This document shows, one piece after another, positions 16,997-27,026 of a stretch of DNA of 64,000 nucleotides. The DNA lies in the NCBI GenBank assembly GCA_900556485.1, contig USOX01000007.1, positions 57,222-121,221 on the forward strand, written 5' to 3'. How positions within the stretch are numbered: position 1 is the stretch's first letter; each line of letters starts with the position of its first letter. The notes under the pieces are model-generated. The model made no database searches and had not been told where the DNA came from. It was given only the letters and a program-made list of their open reading frames with translations. A program made the position numbers and the translations under genes. Source of the DNA: an uncultured Dysgonomonas sp. GTDB lineage: Bacteria > Bacteroidota > Bacteroidia > Bacteroidales > Dysgonomonadaceae.

Positions 16997-19615
16997 TTAG
17001 AAGTCTAGTGATAAGTTGAATGAATAGCTGCGAAGTGACGGTTGATTAAACAAATCCAGGCCTTTGCCGGTAGAGTAACCAAATAAGCTGGAAGCCGGAT
17101 CAACTCCTTTATATTTTGTCAACAGTAATAAATTTTGTCCTCTAAGGCCTAGTCTTACTGATTTAATAAAGTGAGATCGGTTTCGGTTGTTAAAGGTATA
17201 AGATAGTGTAACATTCGAAAGTCTCAAGTAAGTTGCTTTTTCTATATATTCTTCACCTATACCGGCAATCCCATAACGTACCCATCTGTTTTTAGAAATA
17301 AAATCGTCAGGGTTGTAGAAGTCCACGGCTTTTGTGTTTTGTTCTCCCGATTGGCTTACACCTTTAAATATATAGCCTTTTATATCTCTGTTCTTTGCTG
17401 TTCCTTCCGAGGCTCCATAATAATCCAAAGCGGCACGTGTACCATTCCACCTGTCACCTCCATGGCTATATTCTAGAATAAAGGATAATCCAAAATTTCT
17501 CCAATTGAAAGAAGGAGATAATGTCATTACAAAATCGGGAGTAGGATCTCCTATTTTCTTCATCTCAGCATCAGCGATTGGGAAGCCATCATCATCAATT
17601 ACTATCTGTCCTTTTTCGTTTCGTAGATAAGTTGATCCGTAAATTGTTCCTAGAGATTGGTTTTTAGCAAATACAGTGGCTATATTTTCAAATCCGACCA
17701 TACGGATAAATGGAGCATCACTGTATATTGCCGAAACCCTATTTCGTGTCTGGCTGAAATTAAATGTAACATTCATATAAGTTCTATTCTTGCCATATGA
17801 ATTAAAACCGTGCTGGTAAGTCGCATTCAGATAATAACCATAATTACGGATTCTACCTATATTTTGGAGGTTGGCGATAGCATTATTCTCTAATACAGGA
17901 GAGATAAAATTATGCGTGTTATAATAGAAGCCATTTAATTCTGCATTAAAATTTCCACGATTTGTTTGATATTTCAGTCCCAATTCAGCTTTTGTATAGG
18001 TTTCGGGTTTTAAACCATTATGGAAGAAAATATCTGTATATTCAAAATAATTATTGAAATCTACTGATGACATTCTGGTGGATAATACAGCAAGCTCTTT
18101 ATATATTAAAGAAGATTCACCAATAGAGCGGTTTGCCGAAGCATATACAGTAAAATGTTTATCATATCTGTCAAAAGTTTCATCAATAAAGGATTCCATG
18201 TCCCATTTGAAGCCAACTTCAGGGAATAAATTTACATAGTCGGACGATTTAGCTGTATTCGAAAAATAGTGTTTATTGTATACTTCCAGAATGATGTTAC
18301 CATTATTTTTATTAAACCGTCCTCCATATCTTATATCGTGGGCATTACGGTGCAATCTGTTTTTAATATCGCCGAAATAAGACAAAACATCTGTTTCGTA
18401 GGCGTTTTCTTTATACGACTTATCTTTTGAATGTTTGAATCCGTAATTGGCAAATAAATCTATTTTCAGATCATGATCATAATCCTCAGTCATATACGAA
18501 AAATCATTTTGAGCTATTATATTCGATAGATGCTCATATTTGAATGAGTTACGATTTAGATTTTGAAATATTGCCCCATTATAACGTTTGTCCCATAATT
18601 TATCGAAACTAAAAGAGGTCTGATTTTTAAATTTCTTAGTATTGAACTCTGTTTTAGCAAAGGCAACCAGATTATCTGTTTTTTCTCTGTCCGGTAGTTC
18701 ATTAACTAGCATATAGGGATTGCTCACCAACTGGTTATAAGAGCGCATACTCCCATCATTCAGTCTCCATGCACTGCTTTGCTTTGCTGCTTTTTTAGTT
18801 GATAGGCCGTTTGTATTATCAAATGTTGGAGGAGTGGTAAGTACAGCATGCATAAGGGTTGCCAGATTTCCACCTTGTTCAGTAAATTTACCATACGAAC
18901 TTTTATATAATGCTCCTAACTGAGAGATGAACTTACCCGTTTTAATCTTCTCGATGCCATAAGATACATTGTAGCTTTCTTTATAAGCATTGGGTATCGG
19001 GCTTACATTCTTTCTTTGTCCGATGCTTAGTGATGATATTCCTCTTCTGAATAATCCCGGAAATTTTAAATCTACAGAATTTCCGAAAGATACTCCTGTT
19101 CTGAAAAAGTCTGTCGGATCATATGTTTTTGCTTTAATTCCATTCCCACTTCCTGATGCAACAAGGGTTCCGTTTTTATCATAAGCATAATCTGTGCCAC
19201 TATATTCAAGGCTATTAATAGCTGGCCCCCAACTGAAATGTTCCATTTTATCGGCTCCATGCCATTGTCCATCTCTTCCTTGTGCATACTCAGATTGAAG
19301 TTTAGGAAGGCGGCCTACAGTCGTAATGTCTATAAAAGAGGTATAGTTTGCTTTGAACCCATAAGTCTTATAATGTCCGTTTGTTCTTCTTATGAGATAA
19401 GAATTACCTACTTGATCTATTGATTTAATTCCGTCGATATCTCCCAGAGGGGTGTAATAATAACCGCTTGATGGTTGCATATATACTACACCAAGTGTAT
19501 CGACTGGGCTATTCAACAAAGGAGAAAATACAACAAGGCTATCATTGCTATTTTGTGTCTGGGCATGCGTGATTCCTACAAATAATAAGAGGAGCACAAG
19601 TATGTGTATGCGCAT
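16997..19615 (-). CDS. SusC-type outer-membrane barrel lacking CTD and plug
   Basis: This 872-residue protein has a signal peptide (about 1-18, ending THA). About 70 residues of unassigned sequence follow, and then SusC-type barrel sequence begins (RLPKLQSEYAQGRDGQW near 103-119; FSWGPAINSLEY near 128-139). The C terminus is typical of SusC (ATYLRLSNVTLSYTF; LRGQNLLLLTKYKGVDP; final aromatic DF). The CTD and plug that should come before the barrel are absent, but both are present in the next gene. No SusD gene is adjacent. The simplest reading is that barrel and plug act as two polypeptides. A weak -7-like TATCTTTA lies at 19637-19644 on the same strand. Confidence 0.88.
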   Translation of the reverse strand: MRIHILVLLLLFVGITHAQTQNSNDSLVVFSPLLNSPVDTLGVVYMQPSSGYYYTPLGDIDGIKSIDQVGNSYLIRRTNGHYKTYGFKANYTSFIDITTVGRLPKLQSEYAQGRDGQWHGADKMEHFSWGPAINSLEYSGTDYAYDKNGTLVASGSGNGIKAKTYDPTDFFRTGVSFGNSVDLKFPGLFRRGISSLSIGQRKNVSPIPNAYKESYNVSYGIEKIKTGKFISQLGALYKSSYGKFTEQGGNLATLMHAVLTTPPTFDNTNGLSTKKAAKQSSAWRLNDGSMRSYNQLVSNPYMLVNELPDREKTDNLVAFAKTEFNTKKFKNQTSFSFDKLWDKRYNGAIFQNLNRNSFKYEHLSNIIAQNDFSYMTEDYDHDLKIDLFANYGFKHSKDKSYKENAYETDVLSYFGDIKNRLHRNAHDIRYGGRFNKNNGNIILEVYNKHYFSNTAKSSDYVNLFPEVGFKWDMESFIDETFDRYDKHFTVYASANRSIGESSLIYKELAVLSTRMSSVDFNNYFEYTDIFFHNGLKPETYTKAELGLKYQTNRGNFNAELNGFYYNTHNFISPVLENNAIANLQNIGRIRNYGYYLNATYQHGFNSYGKNRTYMNVTFNFSQTRNRVSAIYSDAPFIRMVGFENIATVFAKNQSLGTIYGSTYLRNEKGQIVIDDDGFPIADAEMKKIGDPTPDFVMTLSPSFNWRNFGLSFILEYSHGGDRWNGTRAALDYYGASEGTAKNRDIKGYIFKGVSQSGEQNTKAVDFYNPDDFISKNRWVRYGIAGIGEEYIEKATYLRLSNVTLSYTFNNRNRSHFIKSVRLGLRGQNLLLLTKYKGVDPASSLFGYSTGKGLDLFNQPSLRSYSFNLSLDF

Positions 19616-19783
19616 AGTGTAAAGGTTTAAATTTTGCTAAAGATATACAATTTAACTGCATATAGCAATCTCATTAGTTAAAATGTATGCATTTGTTCAA
19701 TTCTTGAAATTATTGCTATTTCCGATTCCAAAAATTAATTATACATTAGTATCTAATACTATGTTCATTAAAAATTCGCACAG

Positions 19784-20053
19784 ATGAGACTACATGATGA
19801 AATTGATAATAAAGTGGTTATAACCACCCGCTATGTTCTGGATGCCGGTTCATTAATAACTTATGTAACCTATGACGACGATGGTGACTGGCAGTTCTTT
19901 GGTGACGAAGAAGTAAGCGAAAATGATGCCAGAGTTATTTCTGTAAAACAAATATTAGCGCTCGATGCAAGCCTTTATTCTTTACCGGATTTGGAATTAG
20001 GACAATCTGCTAGTCGTTTAGATGAGGATTCTGATTGGAAAAGAGTAAAATGA
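19784..20053 (+). CDS. Small acidic protein, Imm33/DUF2185-like
   Basis: This 89-residue soluble protein has a pattern resembling the DUF2185 (Imm33-like) family: YDDDGDWQFFGDEE in the middle, then VKQILALDASLYSLPDL and a C-terminal RLDEDSDWKRV. The resemblance is from memory of the family pattern and is tentative. Such domains occur as immunity proteins or as free-standing proteins of unknown role. The stop overlaps the start of the VanW gene by four bases (ATGA), so the two are translationally coupled. Confidence 0.65.
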   Translation: MRLHDEIDNKVVITTRYVLDAGSLITYVTYDDDGDWQFFGDEEVSENDARVISVKQILALDASLYSLPDLELGQSASRLDEDSDWKRVK

Positions 20054-20874
20054 TGCAGAAACGAAAACTTCTGAGTCAAAGACATCCTTCACTTTACTTT
20101 ATTGCGGTATGGTTACGCAGAATCAAGCGTTATTCAGAATGGTATTTTGGACAGGCAAAGTATTGCAATGCAAAAAGTATCGTAGATTTACCTTACAGGG
20201 TGAAAAAGCACCAATCTGTTTTGTTGAAGAAACTGGGCGAAAGCGATATGCAATTGCAGATCAATAAAGTAACTAATCTGCGAATTGCTATTCAAAATAT
20301 AAACCGCATTGTAATAAAGCCGGGCGAAACATTTTCGTTCTGCAAATTGGTTGGGCTACCTACTAAACGAAAAGGGTACCTTGAGGGAATGGAATTATCT
20401 TTTGGTAAAGCAAAAGCTGGTATAGGCGGTGGTTTGTGTCAGATATCTAATCTGATTCACTGGTTGGTGATGCATAGCCCTTTAACGGTTACAGAACGAT
20501 ATCATCATTCATTCGATCCTTTCCCTGACGATGGACGTGTATTACCCTTTGGTAGCGGTGCTACGGTCTTTTATAACTATCGCGATTATCAGTTTACTAA
20601 TCAAACTCCTTACACATTTCAGATAAACTTATGGCTGACCGAAAAGTGTTTGGAAGGAGAGCTTCGTATAAGTGAAGAACTTGATTTTGCTTATCATGTA
20701 TTCGAAAAAGATCATCAATTTTTGAAAATTGAAGATACATTTTATCGTAAAAATGAAATATGGCGAAATAAAATCCTCAAATATAAAGGAGGAGAAATCG
20801 TGGAAACCGAACTTGTTACTAAAAACTTTGCCCGGGTAACATATGTTCCTGCTAATTATGATGAACAGGAATGA
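20050..20874 (+). CDS. VanW family protein
   Basis: The 274-residue protein carries the VanW core: VIKPGETFSFCKLVG, then GIGGGLCQISNLIHWLV, then YHHSFDPFPDDGRVLPFGSGATVFYNYRD. VanW was named from vancomycin-resistance clusters, but its function is unknown, and solitary copies such as this do not imply resistance. The reading frame is open further upstream (20035), but the ATG at 20050 overlaps the preceding stop, so I chose it. No signal peptide is evident. Nothing else in the neighbourhood belongs to a van system. Confidence 0.85.
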   Translation: MMQKRKLLSQRHPSLYFIAVWLRRIKRYSEWYFGQAKYCNAKSIVDLPYRVKKHQSVLLKKLGESDMQLQINKVTNLRIAIQNINRIVIKPGETFSFCKLVGLPTKRKGYLEGMELSFGKAKAGIGGGLCQISNLIHWLVMHSPLTVTERYHHSFDPFPDDGRVLPFGSGATVFYNYRDYQFTNQTPYTFQINLWLTEKCLEGELRISEELDFAYHVFEKDHQFLKIEDTFYRKNEIWRNKILKYKGGEIVETELVTKNFARVTYVPANYDEQE

Positions 20875-20983
20875 TATTTTCTGTGTTTTAAGAGAAGGAT
20901 AAGGATTTGTCAAAATATCTTATTTTTTGCAAGTGTGTAGGCTTTCATATCTGAATGAAATTCACATTTGTTGAAAAATAATG

Positions 20984-20991
20984 TATCTTTG
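20984..20991 (+). promoter_or_regulatory. Probable promoter of the Mla-type transporter operon (-7 box)
   Basis: TATCTTTG matches TAnnTTTG about 100 bases before the permease start. No well-spaced -33 TTTG is present. Confidence 0.45.
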
Positions 20992-21088
20992 TCTGGTTTT
21001 AGATCATAAAATTATTAAAATTCTGAGATGATAAGAATGTTTAATTAATTGTGGTATAAAATCTTGAGTTTAACAAAAAGCAAAAAGA

Positions 21089-21838
21089 ATGTTCTTATTT
21101 TCTCTTTTAGATAAAATTGGCAGATATACACTTCTCTTGCAAAAGGTTTTCACCAAGCCTCAGCGATGGAATGTTTTTTTTAAGCAGTTTTTTGCCGAAA
21201 TGAGCAAACTAGGGGTAAATTCCATCTGGATTGTAGTTATCATTTCGTTCTTTATTGGTGCAGTAATCGTAGTTCAGATAAAACTGAATATCGACTCACC
21301 TTTTATGCCTTTATATACAGTAGGATATGTGTCCAGAGAGATTCTGATACTGGAATTTTCTTCCACAATTATGTGTCTTATATTAGCCGGGAAGGTTGGC
21401 TCCAATATTGCTTCCGAAATAGGGACAATGCAGGTAACCGAACAAATTGATGCTCTCGAAATAATGGGCGTAAATTCAGCTAATTATATCATCCTTCCTA
21501 AAATTACAGCTTTGATGGCTTTTATTCCTGTATTGGTTGTTTTAAGTATGTTCTTTGGAGTAATAGGGGGATATGCTGTTTGTATTATCGGGCAGATAAT
21601 GCCTGCTGATGTTTTCCAGTATGGGCTTCAGTTTTTCTTTAAAGAGTTTTATGTATGGTATGCTCTTGTTAAGACTATTGTATTTGCCTTTATTATAGCA
21701 TCTGTAGCTTCTTACTATGGATATTCAGCTCAGGGAGGTTCTCTTGATGTTGGTAAAGCCAGTACAGATTCGGTAGTAATGAGTAGTATTCTTATTCTGG
21801 TTGCCGACTTATTACTCACTCAATTGATGATGTCATGA
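21089..21838 (+). CDS. MlaE-type ABC transporter permease
   Basis: This 249-residue protein has about five membrane segments and the MlaE family core: GAVIVVQIKLN, then SREILILEFSSTIMCLILAGKVGSNIASEIGTMQVTEQIDALEIMGVN, then the cytoplasmic Tyr/Gly-rich stretch YYGYSAQGGSLDVGKASTDSVV (described in short pieces; the hallmark is EIGTM followed by EQIDAL). It works with the overlapping ATPase gene in moving phospholipids between inner and outer membranes. No MCE-domain (MlaD) gene is adjacent in the window, so the periplasmic component must be elsewhere. Confidence 0.9.
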   Translation: MFLFSLLDKIGRYTLLLQKVFTKPQRWNVFFKQFFAEMSKLGVNSIWIVVIISFFIGAVIVVQIKLNIDSPFMPLYTVGYVSREILILEFSSTIMCLILAGKVGSNIASEIGTMQVTEQIDALEIMGVNSANYIILPKITALMAFIPVLVVLSMFFGVIGGYAVCIIGQIMPADVFQYGLQFFFKEFYVWYALVKTIVFAFIIASVASYYGYSAQGGSLDVGKASTDSVVMSSILILVADLLLTQLMMS

Positions 21839-22608
21839 TAGAAGTAAAGGATTTAGTAAAATCATTTGATGGACGTACGGTTTTGAAAGGGATAAATATC
21901 ATTTTCGAAGCCGGAAAAACAAATTTGATAATTGGACGAAGCGGATCAGGAAAAACAGTTTTACTAAAAAATCTGGTTGGGCTGATGCGTCCTACAAGTG
22001 GCGAGATTCTTTATGATGGTCGTGACCTTACAAAGATGAAAACAAAAGAGGTAAAAGAATTGAGGCAAGAAATGGGAATGATTTTTCAGGGATCAGCCCT
22101 ATTCGATTCAATGACCGTATTCGAAAATGTTTGCTTCCCTCTGACAATGTTCTCTACAATGTCGAAAGCTGAGCAGGCTAAACGTACACAATTCTGTCTG
22201 GAAAGGGTAAACCTGAAAGATGCAGGACATTTATATCCTTCCGAAATAAGTGGAGGTATGATGAAGCGTGCGGCTATTGCACGTGCCATAGCTTTGAATC
22301 CTCAATATTTGTTTTGCGATGAGCCAAACTCAGGATTGGATCCTCAAACAGCATTAGTTATTGATGATCTTATACATGATATTACAAAGGAATATAATAT
22401 GACTACGGTGATAAACACCCATGATATGAACTCTGTAATGGGTATAGGAGAAAAGATAAATTTTATAAAAGAAGGTAATCTGGAATGGCAGGGAACAAAA
22501 GAAGAGGTGATGAGCTCCACTAACGAAGCCTTTAATGATTTTGTCTTTGCATCCGATCTATTTAAGAAAGTGAAAGCTGCCGAAAATGAAGGACTTAAAT
22601 TAACCTAA
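21835..22608 (+). CDS. MlaF-type ABC transporter ATP-binding protein
   Basis: This 257-residue ATPase has Walker A GRSGSGKT (about 35-42), Q-loop [12 protein letters not shown], signature SGGMMKR (about 141-147), Walker B YLFCDEP (about 160-166) and a switch His in INTHDM. The SGGM signature is typical of the Mla/Ttg2 family. It powers the permease encoded just upstream; the two genes overlap by four bases. The C-terminal tail after about 235 is short and charged. Confidence 0.92.
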   Translation: MIEVKDLVKSFDGRTVLKGINIIFEAGKTNLIIGRSGSGKTVLLKNLVGLMRPTSGEILYDGRDLTKMKTKEVKELRQEMGMIFQGSALFDSMTVFENVCFPLTMFSTMSKAEQAKRTQFCLERVNLKDAGHLYPSEISGGMMKRAAIARAIALNPQYLFCDEPNSGLDPQTALVIDDLIHDITKEYNMTTVINTHDMNSVMGIGEKINFIKEGNLEWQGTKEEVMSSTNEAFNDFVFASDLFKKVKAAENEGLKLT

Positions 22609-22622
22609 CAGTAAACATAGCA

Positions 22623-23387
22623 ATGAAAATAATATCGTATAATGTAAATGGTATACGTGCTGCCGTAAGCAAGGGACTTTTAGAATGGATTGAAAAAGAA
22701 TGTCCGGATATACTCTGTTTACAGGAAATTAAAGCTACCGAAGATCAGATAGATGTGTTAACTCTGCAATCTATGGGTTACAATTATTATTTTCATCCGG
22801 CAGAGAAAAAAGGATATAGTGGGGTTGGCATTCTTACAAAACGTATCCCGGACCTGGTTACTATAGGAATGGATACTCCTATTTATGATAGGGAAGGGCG
22901 TGTATTGCGTGCTGACTATGGAGATATGACCATTGTATGTGTGTATATTCCATCCGGTACTATGGGAGATGTAAGGCAGGACTTTAAGATGAAATTTCTT
23001 GAAGATTTCACTCATTATATAAATGAACTTAGAAAAGAGAGACCTCAGATACTTGTATGTGGCGATTATAATATATGTCACAAACCTATAGATATCAGCC
23101 GTCCGGAGAAACATACAAAAGATTCCGGTTTCTTGCCCGAAGAGCGTGAATGGTTCGACCGTTATATCGATTTAGGATTGATCGATACCTTTAGAGTATA
23201 TGATCAGAGCCCTGACAAATACTCTTGGTGGAGTTATAGGGCAGGAGCACGGGCTAAGAATCTGGGCTGGCGTATCGATTACCATATCATATCAGAACAG
23301 GCTAAACACAGATTGAAAGGTGCTGCTATATTGAGTGATGTTACTTTCTCAGACCATTGTCCTATTATGGTTGAAATGGATTTTTGA
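22623..23387 (+). CDS. xth: Exodeoxyribonuclease III (AP endonuclease)
   Basis: The 254-residue enzyme belongs to the Exo III/APE1 family that cuts DNA at abasic sites and removes 3' blocks. Visible motifs are [10 protein letters not shown] at the N terminus, LCLQEIKA with the metal-binding Glu (about 31-38), [15 protein letters not shown] with the active Asp/Asn (about 146-153), and FSDHCPI with the catalytic His near the C terminus. It begins 14 bases after the ABC ATPase gene, so it may be co-transcribed. Length is normal. Confidence 0.93.
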   Translation: MKIISYNVNGIRAAVSKGLLEWIEKECPDILCLQEIKATEDQIDVLTLQSMGYNYYFHPAEKKGYSGVGILTKRIPDLVTIGMDTPIYDREGRVLRADYGDMTIVCVYIPSGTMGDVRQDFKMKFLEDFTHYINELRKERPQILVCGDYNICHKPIDISRPEKHTKDSGFLPEEREWFDRYIDLGLIDTFRVYDQSPDKYSWWSYRAGARAKNLGWRIDYHIISEQAKHRLKGAAILSDVTFSDHCPIMVEMDF

Positions 23388-23439
23388 ATAATTTAAATAT
23401 TCAAAAGTTTAAAGACTTAAAGATTCTGTTAACATAATA

Positions 23440-26328
23440 ATGATTCCTTTTTTATACAATGTAGCTCAAGCATATTATAAAACTTATGGACAGGAAATAA
23501 GTCGTTATACTTTTGTTTTTCCTAACCGTAGGGCAGGAATTTTTTTTCAACATTATCTGTCGCAGATAGCAAAACAACCCATTTTTTCGCCGGAAATTCT
23601 TACAGTAACAGATATGTTCGAACGGTTGAGTCCATACAAAAAGGCAGACCGTATCGAGATGTTATTCTTATTGTACGATATTTATATAAATTTAAGTAAG
23701 TCGGAAGAAACTTTCGATGAATTCTTATATTGGGGCGATATGCTTCTCAATGACTTTGATGATGTAGATAAATATCTGGTTGATGCTCAACAGTTATTTC
23801 GTAATATATATGATCTAAAGGAAATTGATGCGGGGTTTGATTTTCTTACTACTGATCAAATCGAAGCTATTCGCCGCTTTTGGTCAAACTTCTTACCTAT
23901 CGGAGAAAACGATAAAAAGAAAGATTTTCTTGAAATGTGGGAAGTCCTTTTTCAGCTTTATACTTCATTAAAAGAAGAACTTAGCCGAAAAGGACTAGCT
24001 TATGAAGGGATGATTTTCAGACAGGTAACAGAAAAGTATATCAAGGATAAAACTCTACCTTTACCTTTCGAGAAAATTATATTTGTAGGGTTAAATGGGC
24101 ATAGCAAGTCGGAAGAAAAAATGTTGCACTATCTTCAAAAAAGAGGTATTGCAGACTTTTATTGGGACTATTCATCTTCACTTGTACGTGACTCACAGAA
24201 CAAGGCATCTTTTTTCATCAATAAAAACAAAACAATTTTCCCTTCTCAGTTAAATCTTGAGCCGGAAGTGTTAACTATAGAAAATCCTCAAATAGAGGTT
24301 ATTGGCATACCTTCTGCTGTAGGACAAGCTAAATATATCCATTCCATCCTGAAATCGTTAGTAGAAGAAAGGCAGATAACAGCATCGACACAAGCGATGA
24401 ATACGGCATTAGTGCTTCCGGACGAAAATCTACTACTGCCGGCTTTATACTCGATTCCCGAAGAAATAGACAAGGTGAATGTAACAATGGGTTATAGCTT
24501 GGCTAATAGTTCTATTTCGGGGTTGATGGAACATATATTTGAATTACAGAGAAATATACGACGGTCTGATAACTATCAGGGATTTTATTATAAACCTGTT
24601 TTGGCAATCTTGAATCACAGGTATATAAATGTAATAGCCAGTAAGGAGGCCAAGCGACTGAAACAGAATATTCTGCAATATAATAAAGTTATTGTTTCGG
24701 CGATGGAATTGCAGAATAGCCCTCTTCTGAAACTGATATTTACTCCTATTGAAGAATGGCATAATATTCCCGAATATTTAAGAAAAATACTCGCATTTTT
24801 GAAATCTGCACTATCTCTTATGACTGTAGATGATGCAGATGAAAATATAAATATTCGTTCTATCGATATAGAGTGTGAATTTATCGTTGAATACTATAAA
24901 ACGATAAATAAAATGGATGAAGCATTGAAGAGTAAAACGCCTGATATGTCGGTGGATACGTATTTCAAGTTGCTTCGAAAGCTGATTGTAGGGATAAGTG
25001 TTCCCTTCAGTGGAGAACCTCTATCCGGTTTGCAGGTAATGGGGGTATTGGAAACCAGAGCCCTGGACTTCGATAACCTGATTATTCTTTCGATGAATGA
25101 AGGTATATTTCCAATGAAACGGGCTACAGGTTCTTTTATTCCATATAATTTGCGTAAGGGTTTTGACCTGCCTACCTACGAGCATCAGGATAGTATATTT
25201 GCATATCATTTCTACCGGATGATAAATCGTGCGAAACGGATATTTCTGATCTATGATACCCGTACCGAAGGATTGCAAACAGGGGAAGTAAGCCGCTATT
25301 ACAGTCAAATAAAGCATTTGTATGCTAATTCTTTCGATATAAAGGAAAAACTAGCTGTATACAAAGTTTCCTCAAATGAGAGTCTTGCTATAACAGTAAA
25401 GAAAACTCCTGAGATAATGGAGAAAATGAATGTCTTTCTTAAAGGGGGAGATAAAAGGCTTTCTGCCAGTGCTATAAATACTTATCTCAATTGTCCGCTA
25501 CAATTTTATTTTTCGGTAGTGGAGAATATGTCAGAAGAGGACGAAATAGCTGAAACCATCGAAGCAAGTACCTTTGGTACTATATTTCACTCTGTGATGG
25601 AATGGTTATATGAGCCATTTGAAGGAAAAATGGTGACAGCAGACCTTTTACGAAATATAGGAAAAAATGAAAAATTGCTGACAGCTACAATTGAACGCTC
25701 TTTTGCTGAAAATTACTTCAAATCGGATAAAATAAAGAAGTTAACCGGACAGAACTATCTGACAGGTGAAGTTTTACGCAAGTATGTAAAAAAAATGTTG
25801 GACACAGATGCTAAGCTGACGCCTTTTATATATGTAGATTCGGAAGAGAGAATAAAAGTAGACTATCCGATTCCTTCGGGGAAGGTGGTGTCGCTAAAAG
25901 GAATTATCGACCGTGTGGATGAGGTAAAAGGGCATACTCGTATTATCGACTATAAGACAGGGAAAGGCGTACTTCGCTACAAGGAGATGAAAGATTTATT
26001 CGATAAAGAGATGAAAGACCGTCCTAAAGCTGTAATGCAGGTTTTTATGTACTCCCATCTTTATTTACTCGATCATCCTGATAAAATATTGGAGCCGGGT
26101 ATTTATTATTTACGCAATCTTTTTGATTCACGTTTCGATCCTGATGTTATGTATAAATCGGGCAGAGGCGATGTTCGTATTACGGATTTTTCGGAATATA
26201 GGGAAGAATTTAAAGAACATTTTGATAAGTGTCTGGATGAAATCTTCGATCTGCAAGTTTCTTTCAATCAAACACCCACCGGGGAAGCATGTAAATGGTG
26301 TATATTTACCAATATATGCAAAAAATAA
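23440..26328 (+). CDS. AddB/RexB-like PD-(D/E)XK nuclease
   Basis: The 962-residue protein looks like the inactivated-helicase nuclease partner of AddAB-type recombination enzymes. It has an N-terminal helicase-like fold without an intact Walker A (FVFPNRRAGIFF). A C-terminal nuclease domain contains GTIFHSVMEWLY and the catalytic core IDYKTGKG (about 840-847). A likely iron-sulphur cage is formed by Cys in LNCPLQFYF (about 683) and the terminal ACKWCIFTNIC (about 949-959). In known AddB proteins such a cluster staples the nuclease domain. The expected AddA partner gene is not in this window. Confidence 0.85.
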   Translation: MIPFLYNVAQAYYKTYGQEISRYTFVFPNRRAGIFFQHYLSQIAKQPIFSPEILTVTDMFERLSPYKKADRIEMLFLLYDIYINLSKSEETFDEFLYWGDMLLNDFDDVDKYLVDAQQLFRNIYDLKEIDAGFDFLTTDQIEAIRRFWSNFLPIGENDKKKDFLEMWEVLFQLYTSLKEELSRKGLAYEGMIFRQVTEKYIKDKTLPLPFEKIIFVGLNGHSKSEEKMLHYLQKRGIADFYWDYSSSLVRDSQNKASFFINKNKTIFPSQLNLEPEVLTIENPQIEVIGIPSAVGQAKYIHSILKSLVEERQITASTQAMNTALVLPDENLLLPALYSIPEEIDKVNVTMGYSLANSSISGLMEHIFELQRNIRRSDNYQGFYYKPVLAILNHRYINVIASKEAKRLKQNILQYNKVIVSAMELQNSPLLKLIFTPIEEWHNIPEYLRKILAFLKSALSLMTVDDADENINIRSIDIECEFIVEYYKTINKMDEALKSKTPDMSVDTYFKLLRKLIVGISVPFSGEPLSGLQVMGVLETRALDFDNLIILSMNEGIFPMKRATGSFIPYNLRKGFDLPTYEHQDSIFAYHFYRMINRAKRIFLIYDTRTEGLQTGEVSRYYSQIKHLYANSFDIKEKLAVYKVSSNESLAITVKKTPEIMEKMNVFLKGGDKRLSASAINTYLNCPLQFYFSVVENMSEEDEIAETIEASTFGTIFHSVMEWLYEPFEGKMVTADLLRNIGKNEKLLTATIERSFAENYFKSDKIKKLTGQNYLTGEVLRKYVKKMLDTDAKLTPFIYVDSEERIKVDYPIPSGKVVSLKGIIDRVDEVKGHTRIIDYKTGKGVLRYKEMKDLFDKEMKDRPKAVMQVFMYSHLYLLDHPDKILEPGIYYLRNLFDSRFDPDVMYKSGRGDVRITDFSEYREEFKEHFDKCLDEIFDLQVSFNQTPTGEACKWCIFTNICKK

Positions 26329-26334
26329 GCATGT

Positions 26335-27000
26335 ATGGGTATCACTAAAGAATTGCAGAAATTAAATAAACGCATATTGCAAATTGCGGCGAATACCTTA
26401 TTTGTAATAAGTGTCCTTCTTATCGTAATATTTTGGTTTTGTGAATTGAGTATTATAATATTTGTAATTCCTATAACTATTGGGATTTATCTTCATCTGA
26501 TAGCAGAGAGAAATACAAATGGGATAATTTTATTTGGTGTTTTGTATACAGCCCTATTTACGTATATAGTTTTCTTATGGGGTGATTTTCATCGGGAAAA
26601 TTCACAGTTACTTTGCGATGGATTGGAAGTGAAAGGCGAAGTTACTGGTATTACTTATATGAGTATAGGTAGGAGCCGAAAAGCTATATATCCAATCATT
26701 TATTATGATTTTTTTACCGCAGATAATCAGTCAGTCTCCGGAAAAAGGGAAAAAAGCCGATCATTGCCTTTATATCGTAATGGAGACTCGGTTTGTGTTG
26801 TATATTCTCAATCTAATATCAATATATCTAATATTCTTCGAAACAAAGAGGCTATTGAAGAGTGGCGCGACTCCAACTCTATTATATCATTTTGGAATAA
26901 TAGTGTTTATACGAGGATTGCTGTTAGGATAAATATTTTATTTCTTTTTATTTTATTGATACTCTTATTCTTGACAAGAAGGAAGAAGAATGAAATTTGA
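26335..27000 (+). CDS. Membrane protein, DUF3592-like
   Basis: The 221-residue protein has two or three hydrophobic segments near the N terminus (about 17-85), a soluble domain (about 95-170) and one hydrophobic segment near the C terminus. The soluble part (VKGEVTGITYM; AIYPIIYYDFFTADNQ; GDSVCVVYSQSN) resembles the beta-rich DUF3592 pattern, tentatively assigned. It starts 6 bases after the nuclease gene. Function unknown. Confidence 0.65.
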   Translation: MGITKELQKLNKRILQIAANTLFVISVLLIVIFWFCELSIIIFVIPITIGIYLHLIAERNTNGIILFGVLYTALFTYIVFLWGDFHRENSQLLCDGLEVKGEVTGITYMSIGRSRKAIYPIIYYDFFTADNQSVSGKREKSRSLPLYRNGDSVCVVYSQSNINISNILRNKEAIEEWRDSNSIISFWNNSVYTRIAVRINILFLFILLILLFLTRRKKNEI

Positions 27001-27026
27001 ATCTAATTAATATATAAAGTAATATT

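Noticed and set aside
16997..19615. A SusC/SusD polysaccharide utilisation locus
   Set aside because: No SusD-like lipoprotein, glycoside hydrolase or hybrid two-component gene lies nearby.
20050..20874. VanW as evidence of glycopeptide resistance
   Set aside because: No VanA/B ligase, VanH, VanX or VanRS genes are near, and solitary VanW proteins are common.
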